Counted from the stretch's first letter, positions 1-6,166 are shown. The stretch: 9,380 bases of DNA from an uncultured Verrucomicrobia subdivision 3 bacterium (GCA_903921455.1 CAIXPZ010000280.1:1-9380); one strand, 5' to 3'. Made by a program: numbers and translations. Notes: generated by a model from the letters alone, not told the origin.

Positions 1-1016
1 CTGTCCCAGTTCGGATCGAGGCCGAGGTCTTTGAGCATCTGGAGATCTTTTTCCACGGGCTGGTTCAGCGTGGTGAGATAGTTGCCGACCATCAGCGCGC
101 TCGCGCCGGCCATGAAGATCATGCTTTGCGCGTCGCGCAAATTCACGGTGCGGCCGCCGGCGATCATGATCTCCTGGCGGGGCAAAATGAACCGGAAGCA
201 GGCGATGGTCTTCAGGATTTCCATGACGGGCAGCGGCTCGTTCTTAGCGAACGGCGTGCCGGGAATGGGATTGAGAATGTTCACGGGCACGACGTTCGCG
301 CCGATGGCCTTCAACTCAAACGCGAGGTCGCAGCGATCCTCGCGCGTCTCGCCCATGCCGATGATGCCGCCGGAACATATCTTGATGCCGGCCTTTTTCA
401 GGTAGCCGATGGTCTTCAGGCGGTCGTCGAAGGTGTGGGTGGTGCAGGTGTTCGGGAAAAAGCGGCGCGAGCTTTCGAGGTTGTGGCCGTAGCATTCAAG
501 CCCGGCCTCTTTCAAGCGGTCGGCGACTTCCTGTTTCTTGATGATGCCGAGCGAGGCGTCGGGGCGCGTCTTGCCGCCGGCCTTCAATTCGCGGATGCGG
601 TCGCAGACTTCGTCGAGCATCGGGCCTTCATTGAGGCCTTTCCACGCGGCCACGAGGCCGACGGCGGTGACGGCGTTCTGGTTCGCCTCCGCGGCGGCCT
701 CGGCGACGGGCTCGGGATCCACAAAACCGTATTTCGGCGAGCCGGTCTGGTAATGGGACGACTGCGAGCAGAAGCTGCAATTCTCGGAACACGCGCCGGC
801 CTTGGCGTTGACGATGGAGCAGAGATGAATCTTGTTGCCCTTGAACTGCTCGCGGATGCGGTTGGCCCACGAGAGCAAATCCAGAATGTCGGCGGACGAG
901 GCGAGGTTGAACAACCAGGAGGCTTCGTCGCGGGTGATGTGTCCGCCGCCGAGCACGCGCTGGCCGAGGGTGGAAAGCCGGGCGTGGTTCGTGGCGTCAA
1001 CCAGTTTTGCTGTCAT
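1..1016 (-). CDS. bioB: Biotin synthase (radical SAM), 3' end missing
   Basis: BioB inserts sulfur into dethiobiotin, the last step of biotin synthesis, in the cytoplasm. The frame is open from the ATG at 1016 to the window edge (338 residues seen); the C-terminal end lies outside. The radical-SAM signature is C76-x3-C80-x2-C83 (GACSENCSFCSQS). Other family landmarks are NAKAG (70-74), YGHNLESS (176-183), GIKICSGGI (210-218), GMGETREDR, PVNILNPIPGTP (244-255) and the AGGR-x-VNL block with R289. Two of the three [2Fe-2S] cysteines of the E. coli enzyme (C97 and C128) have no counterpart: the matching stretches read AVGLVAAW and RPDASLG. C214 does match C188. Extra cysteines at 66, 175 and 191 instead fit type II BioB, which uses a [4Fe-5S] auxiliary cluster. 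The assignment as BioB is firm; the type II call is by eye from remembered family sequences. Confidence 0.96.
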   Translation of the reverse strand, partial: MTAKLVDATNHARLSTLGQRVLGGGHITRDEASWLFNLASSADILDLLSWANRIREQFKGNKIHLCSIVNAKAGACSENCSFCSQSSHYQTGSPKYGFVDPEPVAEAAAEANQNAVTAVGLVAAWKGLNEGPMLDEVCDRIRELKAGGKTRPDASLGIIKKQEVADRLKEAGLECYGHNLESSRRFFPNTCTTHTFDDRLKTIGYLKKAGIKICSGGIIGMGETREDRCDLAFELKAIGANVVPVNILNPIPGTPFAKNEPLPVMEILKTIACFRFILPRQEIMIAGGRTVNLRDAQSMIFMAGASALMVGNYLTTLNQPVEKDLQMLKDLGLDPNWD

Positions 1017-1023
1017 GGTTGAC

Positions 1024-1051
1024 AAGATAGCGGGCGCCGGAAAAACCGCAA
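1024..1051 (-). promoter_or_regulatory. Candidate bioB promoter, close to the start codon
   Basis: On the minus strand a TTGCGG-like -35 (1046-1051) and a TATCTT -10 (1024-1029) are separated by 16 bases. The -10 ends only seven bases before the bioB ATG at 1016, so the transcript would have almost no 5' leader. No Shine-Dalgarno sequence is visible in those bases, which fits leaderless translation. The hexamers are imperfect, so this is a sequence-based guess. I saw no clear BirA-type operator. Confidence 0.4.
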
Positions 1052-1083
1052 GCGGACATCGCGTTTAGCGCGGGCCACACCCG

Positions 1084-1102
1084 TTAACTGCTCCGCAGTT
1101 AA
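1084..1102. repeat. Short perfect palindrome, 8-bp stem with TCC loop
   Basis: TTAACTGC (1084-1091) and GCAGTTAA (1095-1102) form a perfect stem around the three-base loop TCC. It lies upstream of bioB in the 316-base gap 1017-1332, where I see no gene. The stem / three-base loop / stem design recurs in the palindromes near the right edge (9268-9280, 9324-9340, 9346-9360), which suggests a dispersed palindrome type rather than a site specific to bioB. It has no T-run and so is not a standard terminator. Confidence 0.55.
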
Positions 1103-1165
1103 ACCATACCGGCGGGTGCGGGGATTACATTGATTGTGACAATGGTTTTGCATGCGCGAGTCGCA

Positions 1166-1193
1166 GCGCCCGGGGAGAGGACGGGCGCACTCC
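1166..1193. repeat. Hairpin repeat followed by GCACTCC (copy 1)
   Basis: GCGCCCG (1166-1172) pairs with CGGGCGC (1182-1188) around a GGGAGAGGA loop, and GCACTCC follows at 1187-1193. A second hairpin with an AGAG loop and the same GCACTCC tail sits about 75 bases away at 1247-1268. I read the pair as two members of a dispersed palindromic family in the bioB-cytochrome gap. They may also help end transcription of the cytochrome gene, but there is no U-tract. Confidence 0.5.
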
Positions 1194-1246
1194 GCGATAG
1201 CAGTTTGATTTTACATGGGCACCGTTGAGCGGGCCAACGGGAAAAG

Positions 1247-1268
1247 CGGCGGAGAGCCGCCGCACTCC
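1247..1268. repeat. Hairpin repeat followed by GCACTCC (copy 2)
   Basis: CGGCGG (1247-1252) and CCGCCG (1257-1262) pair around the loop AGAG, followed by GCACTCC (1262-1268). From general familiarity, this GCGGAGAGCCGCCGCACTCC motif is abundant between genes in Verrucomicrobia; I cannot count copies here. It lies 65 bases downstream of the cytochrome stop codon. Confidence 0.5.
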
Positions 1269-1332
1269 CAGACGCTACCGCGCGGCGCTAAAACGAACGG
1301 AAACGCGCAGCGTCGGGCGAAACCGGTAAACT

Positions 1333-2199
1333 TTACCTGGCCGGCGCTTGGGGGACGTGCGACGGGATGACGGCGTTGAGGTAGGCGGCGAGCGAGGCGA
1401 TCTGCAGATCGTTCAGCGGGCCGCCCTGCGAGGTGGCGAAGGCGGGCATGAGGGAACCGGCCTTGCCGGCAGTGATCCAGGTGCGCCAGAACTCCTCGTT
1501 GGTGGGCACCTGCAGGTTGTGCAGATCGGGCACCATGGTGGCGCGGCGCGGGGACTCGTGGCAGATGGCGCAGATGGCGTCGAAGAGCTGCTGGCCGTAT
1601 TTGCCCTCGACTTTTTTCAGGTGGCAGCTCGCGCAATCGCTTTTAAAAACGGCCTGGCGGTCGGCCCTGGCGGCGAGGATGCCGGCGTCGCGCTGCGCCC
1701 CGGTCATTTCCGGCGCGGGCGGCGCGGGGAGGATATTGATGCGGAGCATGAGGTTTTTATTGCCATGATCGGTCACGATATTGACCTGCTTGAACAGGGT
1801 GCCCTGCTTGTTGGCGAGATCGACCTTCAATTTGATCTCGCCGTTCGTGCCGGGCGGGAGCGTCCACGGGACGGGCGGGAGCTCGGCCGTGGTGCAGCCG
1901 CAGGACGGATGCACCATGACGACGGTGACGTTGCTGCCGGTGACATTGGTGAAGGTGAAGGCGAAGCGGGCAAAGTCCTGGCCGTTGGTGACGTCCACGG
2001 CCTTGAGGAGGGAATCCCAGGCCAGGACGCCGTCCGGCAGCGGCTCGCCGCTGTGGGTATAATCCGGCATATAGACCGGGGCTGAGGCCAAGGGGCCGGC
2101 GGGCGGCGCGGCATTGGCCGGCTGGGCAGCCACGGAAAAAATCCCGGCGGCGAAACACAGCAGAGCCGCAAGGGCACAGAGGGCGGGGCGCAATTTCAT
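1333..2199 (-). CDS. Exported DUF1573-cytochrome c fusion protein
   Basis: The product is 288 residues. Residues 1-25 form a Sec signal peptide (basic start, hydrophobic core, cleavage near VAA-Q). A DUF1573 domain spans roughly 60-155, with the family's HPSCGCTTAE block (C100, C102) and the PPGTNGEIKLKVD strand segment. The C-terminal part is a c-type cytochrome with two haem-attachment motifs, CASCH (189-193) and CAICH (210-214), and a likely axial methionine in SLMPAF (M251). The protein should be periplasmic and carry one or two haems; spacing of only 17 residues between the motifs makes it possible that just the second binds a full cytochrome-fold haem. It probably moves electrons, but no partner gene is nearby. 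It lies 106 bases after leuA with a hairpin between, so it is probably a separate transcript. The domain calls are firm and the exact role is unknown. Confidence 0.88.
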   Translation of the reverse strand: MKLRPALCALAALLCFAAGIFSVAAQPANAAPPAGPLASAPVYMPDYTHSGEPLPDGVLAWDSLLKAVDVTNGQDFARFAFTFTNVTGSNVTVVMVHPSCGCTTAELPPVPWTLPPGTNGEIKLKVDLANKQGTLFKQVNIVTDHGNKNLMLRINILPAPPAPEMTGAQRDAGILAARADRQAVFKSDCASCHLKKVEGKYGQQLFDAICAICHESPRRATMVPDLHNLQVPTNEEFWRTWITAGKAGSLMPAFATSQGGPLNDLQIASLAAYLNAVIPSHVPQAPAR

Positions 2200-2215
2200 T
2201 TGAACGAAAATTTAG

Positions 2216-2246
2216 CAGTTCACCCGCATTTGACGAGCGGGAACTG
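2216..2246 (-). terminator. Possible weak terminator after leuA
   Basis: Between leuA and the cytochrome gene, CAGTTCCCGC pairs with GCGGGTGAACTG when read on the minus strand. This gives about 10 paired bases with a two-base bulge and a TCGTCAAAT loop. CTAAATTTT follows, which is only a mediocre T-run and may instead be part of the cytochrome gene's -10 region (TAAATT, nine bases before its ATG). It could be a terminator, a promoter-proximal operator, or both. Confidence 0.4.
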
Positions 2247-2305
2247 GCGGCGTTCAAAACCCGCGCCGGAAACGCCCACACCCGGAAAGTTCCCAAACGG
2301 AAAGC

Positions 2306-3985
2306 TCATACCCGGTTGAGGGCGCTCAACACGGCGCGCACCGAGGCGAGCTCGATGTTCGTGTCCACGCCCGCGCCCCAGCGCGATTTTCCGTCGGCGG
2401 ATTTGATCTGGATATAGGAGATCGCCGCCGCCGTTTCGCCGGAACTCAAGGCGTGCTCGCTGTAATTGGTGATCTCAAAACGCGGCACACCCGCGGTGGT
2501 GAAACCGTGGACGAGCGCGGCGAGCGGACCGTTGCCCTCGCCTTTGAAGGCGACCGGCTGGCCGGCGCGCAACAACCGGGCCTGACATTTCACGACGCCA
2601 TTCTTGCTTTCGGTTTCAAAGCCGGACAATTGCCAGGGCGTGGTGCGCTCAACGTATTCCTTCCAGAACATCGCCTTGAGCTCCGCACCGCTGACCTCGC
2701 GGCCGAGCCGGTCCACGGCGTCGTTGGCGATCGGGCCGAATTCGCGCTGCATGTCCTTGGGCAGCTCGATGCCGAATTCGCTCTCGAGCAAATAGGCGAC
2801 GCCGCCCTTGCCGGACTGCGAATTGACGCGGATGACCTCGCGATACTCGCGGCCGATGTCGGCCGGATCAATCGTGAGATAGGGAACGTCCCAGAAAATT
2901 TCCGATTTCCGATTGCCGATTGCCGATTTTTTCCCATCCCATTCCGTCAAACCTTTCTTGATGGCGTCCTGATGCGAGCCGCTGAAGGCGGTGAAGACGA
3001 GCTCGCCCGCGTAAGGCTGGCGCGGCGGCACGGTCATGCCGGTGCTGCGCTCATAGACATCGATGATCGAAGCGAGATTGGAGAAATCCAATTGGGGATC
3101 GATGCCGTGCATGTAGAGATTCAACGCCACGGTGACGATGTCCAAATTGCCCGTGCGCTCGCCGTTGCCGAACAGCGTGCCCTCGACGCGATCCGCGCCG
3201 GCGAGCAGGCCAAGTTCGGTCGCGGCCACGCCGGTGCAACGGTCGTTGTGCGTGTGCAAGCTGATGATCAGCGAATCGCGGTGCTTAATGTTCGTGCACA
3301 TCCATTCGATCTGGTCCGCGTAGACATTCGGCATGGCGACCTCGACGGTGTCCGGCAGATTCAAAATCATTTTATGCTGGGGCGTGGGCTGCCACACGTC
3401 CATGACGGCTTCGGAAATCTCCCTGGCATATTCCACCTCGGTCATGCTGAAACTTTCCGGCGAATACTGGAGCATCACTTCGGTGCCCTTGAGCCGGGGC
3501 AAACGGTCCTTGATCATCTGCGCGCCTTTGACGGCGATGGCTTTGATCTCGTCCTTCGACTTGCCGAACACCACGCGGCGCTGCGCGGGCGACGTGGAAT
3601 TATACATGTGGATGATGACCTTCTTCGCGCCGACGAGCGACTCGACGGTGCGCTCGATCAGATCCTCGCGCGCCTGCACGAGCACCTGGAGCCACACGTC
3701 ATCCGGCACGCGCTTCTCCTCGATGAGCCGGCGGTTGAAGGTGAACTCGGTGTTCGACGCGGACGGAAAGCCGACTTCGATCTCCTTGAAGCCGATTTTG
3801 ACGAGCGTCTGGAACAATTCCAATTTCTGCGACACGTTCATCGGCACGGCGAGCGCCTGGTTGCCATCGCGCAAGTCAACGCTGGCCCAGCGGGGCGCGG
3901 CGGTGAGGACACGGTTGGGCCACTGGCGGTTCGGCAAGGGCACGGGCGGAAACGCGCGGTATTTCGATGACGGGTCTTTTTGCAT
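2306..3985 (-). CDS. leuA: 2-isopropylmalate synthase
   Basis: LeuA condenses acetyl-CoA with 2-oxoisovalerate, the committed step of leucine synthesis. The 559-residue product belongs to the longer yeast/actinobacterial-type LeuA group, judging by its length and its N-terminus (PRWASVDLRDGNQAL, 31-45). The HMGL-like TIM barrel carries the catalytic R39-D40, the metal-binding HTHND (244-248) and GNGERTGN (273-280). VNSQSGKGG (387-395) is a family signature linking to the C-terminal LeuA dimer domain (about 450-559), where leucine feedback normally acts. The ATG at 3985 lies 43 bases after the attenuator T-run. No Shine-Dalgarno sequence is evident, only a purine-rich AAGAAAG. Oddity: residues 353-362 (around SAIGNRKSEI) are encoded by a 7-bp tandem repeat and lengthen a variable loop just before the conserved WDVPYL. 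Confidence 0.97.
   Translation of the reverse strand: MQKDPSSKYRAFPPVPLPNRQWPNRVLTAAPRWASVDLRDGNQALAVPMNVSQKLELFQTLVKIGFKEIEVGFPSASNTEFTFNRRLIEEKRVPDDVWLQVLVQAREDLIERTVESLVGAKKVIIHMYNSTSPAQRRVVFGKSKDEIKAIAVKGAQMIKDRLPRLKGTEVMLQYSPESFSMTEVEYAREISEAVMDVWQPTPQHKMILNLPDTVEVAMPNVYADQIEWMCTNIKHRDSLIISLHTHNDRCTGVAATELGLLAGADRVEGTLFGNGERTGNLDIVTVALNLYMHGIDPQLDFSNLASIIDVYERSTGMTVPPRQPYAGELVFTAFSGSHQDAIKKGLTEWDGKKSAIGNRKSEIFWDVPYLTIDPADIGREYREVIRVNSQSGKGGVAYLLESEFGIELPKDMQREFGPIANDAVDRLGREVSGAELKAMFWKEYVERTTPWQLSGFETESKNGVVKCQARLLRAGQPVAFKGEGNGPLAALVHGFTTAGVPRFEITNYSEHALSSGETAAAISYIQIKSADGKSRWGAGVDTNIELASVRAVLSALNRV
2902..2929. repeat. Four tandem 7-bp units inside leuA
   Basis: On the plus strand the sequence reads CCGATTT, CCGATTG, CCGATTG, CCGATTT: four heptamers in perfect register. 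On the coding strand this yields the residues SAIGNRKSE in a surface-type loop of LeuA. Such 7-bp tracts normally occur between genes, and one in an essential enzyme is unusual. The frame is kept and the conserved blocks on both sides are intact, so the enzyme is probably functional. Confidence 0.85.
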
Positions 3986-4027
3986 GATGCTTGGCTTTCT
4001 TGATTATTGCCGTCCGGCGGTCAGGTT

Positions 4028-4063
4028 AAAACAAAAAACCCACCGCCTTGACGGCAGTGGGTT
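4028..4063 (-). terminator. Intrinsic terminator (attenuator) in the leuA leader
   Basis: Read on the minus strand, AACCCACTGCC (4063-4053) pairs with GGCGGTGGGTT (4047-4037) around the loop GTCAA. This is 11 base pairs with a single G-U pair, followed by TTTTTTGTTTT. It lies between the leader peptide stop and the leuA ATG, so it must be passed to express leuA. Together with the competing stem upstream, it acts as the off-state of an attenuator. Confidence 0.9.
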
Positions 4064-4098
4064 GATAAATTCCTGTGAACGCTCAAAACCCGACTGCC
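4053..4098 (-). promoter_or_regulatory. Antiterminator pairing of the leuA leader
   Basis: GGCAGTCGGGTT (minus strand, 4098-4087), which overlaps the last codons of the leader peptide, is complementary to AACCCACTGCC (4063-4053), the 5' arm of the terminator. The match is 11 Watson-Crick pairs with one bulged C, at least as good as the terminator stem. If a ribosome stalls at the upstream leucine codons, this stem can form and block the terminator. If it runs to the stop codon, it covers the arm and the terminator forms. The mechanism is inferred from the classical his/leu attenuation scheme; the pairing itself is visible. Confidence 0.82.
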
Positions 4099-4148
4099 GC
4101 GCCGGTCAGCAGCGCGCTCGTAAGCAGCAGGTTCCAATAACGATTCAT
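4083..4148 (-). CDS. leuA leader peptide, 21 residues, leucine-rich
   Basis: The frame starts at ATG 4148 and ends with TGA at 4083-4085. The product begins MNRYWNLLLTSALL and ends TGAAVGF. Leucines occupy positions 7-9 and 13-14 (CTG CTG CTT and CTG CTG), giving two stall points. The peptide ends 19 bases before the terminator stem, and its codons 17-21 supply the 5' arm of the antiterminator. It is therefore a regulatory peptide whose translation senses charged leucyl-tRNA. The promoter -10 lies only nine bases before the ATG, so the mRNA would be nearly leaderless, and no Shine-Dalgarno sequence is present. Codon 5 is Trp and codon 4 Tyr, which may be incidental. Confidence 0.82.
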   Translation of the reverse strand: MNRYWNLLLTSALLTGAAVGF

Positions 4149-4157
4149 CGAGGGCAG

Positions 4158-4184
4158 AGTATACGCCGGCGTCGGCGGGGTCAA
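4158..4184 (-). promoter_or_regulatory. Promoter of the leuA leader
   Basis: On the minus strand TTGACC (plus 4179-4184) and TATACT (plus 4158-4163) each match the sigma-70 consensus at five of six positions. The 15-base spacing is shorter than ideal. The -10 ends nine bases before the leader ATG, giving a predicted start site within a few bases of the initiation codon. Confidence 0.65.
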
Positions 4185-4290
4185 GCGCGGGAAGCGCGGG
4201 CGGCCCCGACTGCCGCAGATTGTGACACCCCGTCCCGATAGCGGTCAGTGCCCCCACCCCGCGGGGGCCGCCGCCGCGCCCTGAACTTAT

Positions 4291-4296
4291 TATAAT
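4291..4296 (+). promoter_or_regulatory. Candidate prepilin promoter (-10 only)
   Basis: A perfect TATAAT sits in a small AT-rich island (4283-4312) within GC-rich sequence, upstream of the prepilin gene and divergent from the leuA promoter. The bases where a -35 should be are GC-only and unlike TTGACA, so it would need an activator or another sigma factor. If it is real, the prepilin mRNA has a leader of about 155 bases. The rest of the gap 4185-4457 shows no gene. Confidence 0.4.
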
Positions 4297-4330
4297 GACA
4301 GTAATTTAAACTACTGGCGGAACAACGGCC

Positions 4331-4354
4331 CGGCGCGCCCGGTTTGGCGCGCCG
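4331..4354. repeat. GC-rich hairpin in the prepilin upstream region
   Basis: CGGCGCGCC (4331-4339) and GGCGCGCCG (4346-4354) form a perfect 9-bp stem around CGGTTT. Each arm contains the self-complementary octamer GGCGCGCC. The hairpin lies 104 bases before the prepilin start, inside the presumed mRNA leader. It has no T-run; it may stabilise the message or be a chance palindrome. Confidence 0.45.
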
Positions 4355-4457
4355 CCTGCTGGGACGGCGGCGCTGTCGGCACAGGCAATCAGTGAACACA
4401 TCATACCAACACAACCCGCCTGGGCCCCGTTCACGCAGCCAGACGGAAACAACACAT

Positions 4458-4829
4458 ATGAAAACAAGCAGACCCAGCAATCCCGCCCGCCGAGCCGGCT
4501 TCACGCTCGTGGAAATCATGATCGTCGTGGCCATCATCGGCCTGCTGGCCGCCATCGCCATCCCCAACCTGGTGCGGGCGCGCGCCACCAGCCAGATGAA
4601 TGCCTGCATCAACAACCTGTCCAAGTATTACGCCGCCAAGCAGCAGTGGGCGATCGAACATGGAAAGCTCAGCACCGACGTGCCGGGGTGGAATGATTTG
4701 ATGCCCTACGTGAAGGCGGACAAAAACGGCAACGGCGTGGTCTGCCCCGCCGGCGGCGCCTACACGTTCCTGGCCGTCAACACCAACGACGTCTGCTCCC
4801 TGGCGAGCATCGGCCACGCCATGCCCTAA
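4458..4829 (+). CDS. Short type IV prepilin / pseudopilin
   Basis: The 123-residue protein is cut by prepilin peptidase after G14 in RRAG-FTLVEIMIVVAIIGLL. The mature protein starts with F15, has the invariant glutamate at mature position 5 (E19), and has a hydrophobic N-terminal helix to about residue 36. The mature part is only 109 residues, small for a major pilin. Cysteines at 50, 96 and 113, in CPAGGAYTF and VCSLASIGH, resemble the tail of short pilin-like proteins common in Verrucomicrobia and Planctomycetes. I chose the ATG at 4458, with GGAA nine bases upstream, over the longer frame because it gives the usual short basic leader. It is the only recognised plus-strand gene in the left two thirds of the window. 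No assembly genes are adjacent, so pilus and type II secretion roles cannot be told apart. Confidence 0.9.
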   Translation: MKTSRPSNPARRAGFTLVEIMIVVAIIGLLAAIAIPNLVRARATSQMNACINNLSKYYAAKQQWAIEHGKLSTDVPGWNDLMPYVKADKNGNGVVCPAGGAYTFLAVNTNDVCSLASIGHAMP

Positions 4830-4889
4830 GCCGATCCGGCGGCCGCGGACAGGCCGCGCGAGCGGGGAGGGCGGGAAACTGGAAAGAAC

Positions 4890-4925
4890 AAACCGGCGGA
4901 CGGCGAAAGCCGTCCGCCGGTTTTT
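4890..4925. terminator. Strong bidirectional terminator between prepilin and lysC
   Basis: A perfect 15-bp stem (4890-4904 with 4909-4923) closes on a GAAA tetraloop and runs into TTTTT on the plus strand. It lies 60 bases after the prepilin stop and 23 bases after the lysC stop on the other strand. It can therefore end both convergent transcripts, although the T-run is better for the prepilin direction. Confidence 0.92.
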
Positions 4926-4948
4926 AGCCAGCAAAACGATCAGCCCGA

Positions 4949-5428
4949 TCAGCCGATGAAGGCCGCGTGGACGGCCTTGACCGCCGCCTCGGCCTTGGCG
5001 AGGTCGATGACGACGGAGATCTTGATCTCGCTGGTGGAGATCAAGTCGATGTTGATGCCCTCGTTGGCGAGCGTTTCAAACAGCTTGCCGGCGACGCCGG
5101 TGTGCGATTTCATGCCGACGCCGACGATGGACAGCTTGCCGATGGACTCGGCGGTGATGGCCTCGCGGAAGCCGACCTCGGGTTGCAAGCCCGCGATGAC
5201 CTTCTGCGCCTTGAGCAGATCCGGCTTGTCGGCGGTGAAGGAGACGTCGGTGGCCGGCGTGCCGTTGCCGTGGCTGATGTTCTGGACGATCATGTCCACG
5301 TTGACGGTCGCCTCGCCGAGCGCCTTGAAAATCTTCGCGGCCATGCCCGGCTTGTCCGGCACGCCGACGAGCGTGATCTTGGCCTGATTCTTGTCGAGCG
5401 CGACGCCGCGGACGACGACGCCTTCCAT
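4949..5428 (-). other. Possible internal start for a LysC beta subunit
   Basis: In Corynebacterium and Bacillus, lysC contains an in-frame internal start that makes a small ACT-only subunit, giving an alpha2beta2 enzyme. Here an ATG at 5428 (M247, sequence MEGVVVRGVALDKNQAK) falls at the same place as the known Corynebacterium start. It is preceded by a purine-rich GAAAGAAGAAACG. The product would be 159 residues. The position is suggestive, but the initiation signal is weak. Confidence 0.4.
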
Positions 5429-6166
5429 GCTTTTCGTTTCTTCTTTCACAATCGTTCCTGGGTTATCATTGAGGCTGGAGCGGACCTCGAACACGACTCC
5501 AAATTTCTTGGCAAATTCCACCGAGCGGCTCTGCATCACCTTGGCGCCGAGGCTGGCGAGCTCGAGCATCTCGTCGTAGGAAATCTCGGAAAGCTTCTTC
5601 GCGGTCGGCACGATGCGCGGGTCGGTGGTGTAGACGCCGTCCACGTCCGTGTAAATCTGGCAGAGGTCGGCCTTGAGCGCGGCCGCGAGGGCGATGGCGG
5701 TCAGGTCGGAGCCGCCGCGGCCGAGCGTGGTGATCTGGCCCTCGCGGGTCTCGCCCTGAAAGCCGGCGACGATGACGACGTTGCCGGCATTGAGCGCGGC
5801 GTGCACCTGCTTGGGCGTGATGTTATGGATCTTGGCCTTGGTATGGACGCCATCCGTGACGATGCCCGCCTGGGCGCCGGTCATCGAAATCGCGGGCACG
5901 CCGATGGTCTGCAGGGCGATGGCGGTGAGGGCGATGGTCTGCTGCTCGCCGGTGGCGAGGAGCATGTCCATCTCGCGCTCGCTGGGCAGCGGGGCGATGT
6001 CCTTCGCCAATTTGATCAAGCCATCGGTCACGCCGCTCATCGCCGAGACGACGACGACGACGGAGTCGCCGCGCGCCCGGTAGGCCGCCACGCGCCGGGC
6101 GACGTTCTGGATGCGGCCGGTGTTGCCGACCGACGTGCCGCCGTATTTCTGAACAATCAATGCCAT
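4949..6166 (-). CDS. lysC: Aspartate kinase
   Basis: The enzyme phosphorylates L-aspartate, the first step towards lysine, threonine, methionine and diaminopimelate. The 405-residue product has the usual length of a monofunctional kinase. The N-terminal kinase domain (1-240) shows KYGGTSVG (7-14), SAMSGVTD (41-48), the TTLGRGGSD loop (146-154) and TDVDGVYTTDPR (173-184). Two ACT domains follow: the first begins at KITLVGVPDKPGM (263-275) and the second at KLSIVGVGMKSHTG (344-357). They are the normal site of lysine and/or threonine feedback. The ATG at 6166 has no Shine-Dalgarno sequence. The gene lies 127 bases after the adenosyltransferase gene, so it is probably separately transcribed. The assignment is firm. 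Confidence 0.97.
   Translation of the reverse strand: MALIVQKYGGTSVGNTGRIQNVARRVAAYRARGDSVVVVVSAMSGVTDGLIKLAKDIAPLPSEREMDMLLATGEQQTIALTAIALQTIGVPAISMTGAQAGIVTDGVHTKAKIHNITPKQVHAALNAGNVVIVAGFQGETREGQITTLGRGGSDLTAIALAAALKADLCQIYTDVDGVYTTDPRIVPTAKKLSEISYDEMLELASLGAKVMQSRSVEFAKKFGVVFEVRSSLNDNPGTIVKEETKSMEGVVVRGVALDKNQAKITLVGVPDKPGMAAKIFKALGEATVNVDMIVQNISHGNGTPATDVSFTADKPDLLKAQKVIAGLQPEVGFREAITAESIGKLSIVGVGMKSHTGVAGKLFETLANEGINIDLISTSEIKISVVIDLAKAEAAVKAVHAAFIG

Noticed and set aside
126..1022. Long plus-strand open frame (298 codons) opposite bioB
   Set aside because: It is the antisense shadow of bioB in GC-rich DNA; the minus-strand frame carries every BioB motif.
2453..3970. Plus-strand open frame of 505 codons opposite leuA
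   Set aside because: Composition is rich in Asp, His, Arg and Val as expected for an antisense shadow, and no domain is visible; leuA on the other strand is certain.
4021..4257. Minus-strand frame of 78 codons across the leuA leader
   Set aside because: It runs through the promoter and terminator in a different frame from the leader peptide; the attenuator reading explains the sequence better.
4344..4457. N-terminal extension of the prepilin frame
   Set aside because: It would put about 50 residues before the prepilin cleavage site, and part of it comes from the GC hairpin; the ATG at 4458 gives a normal 14-residue leader.
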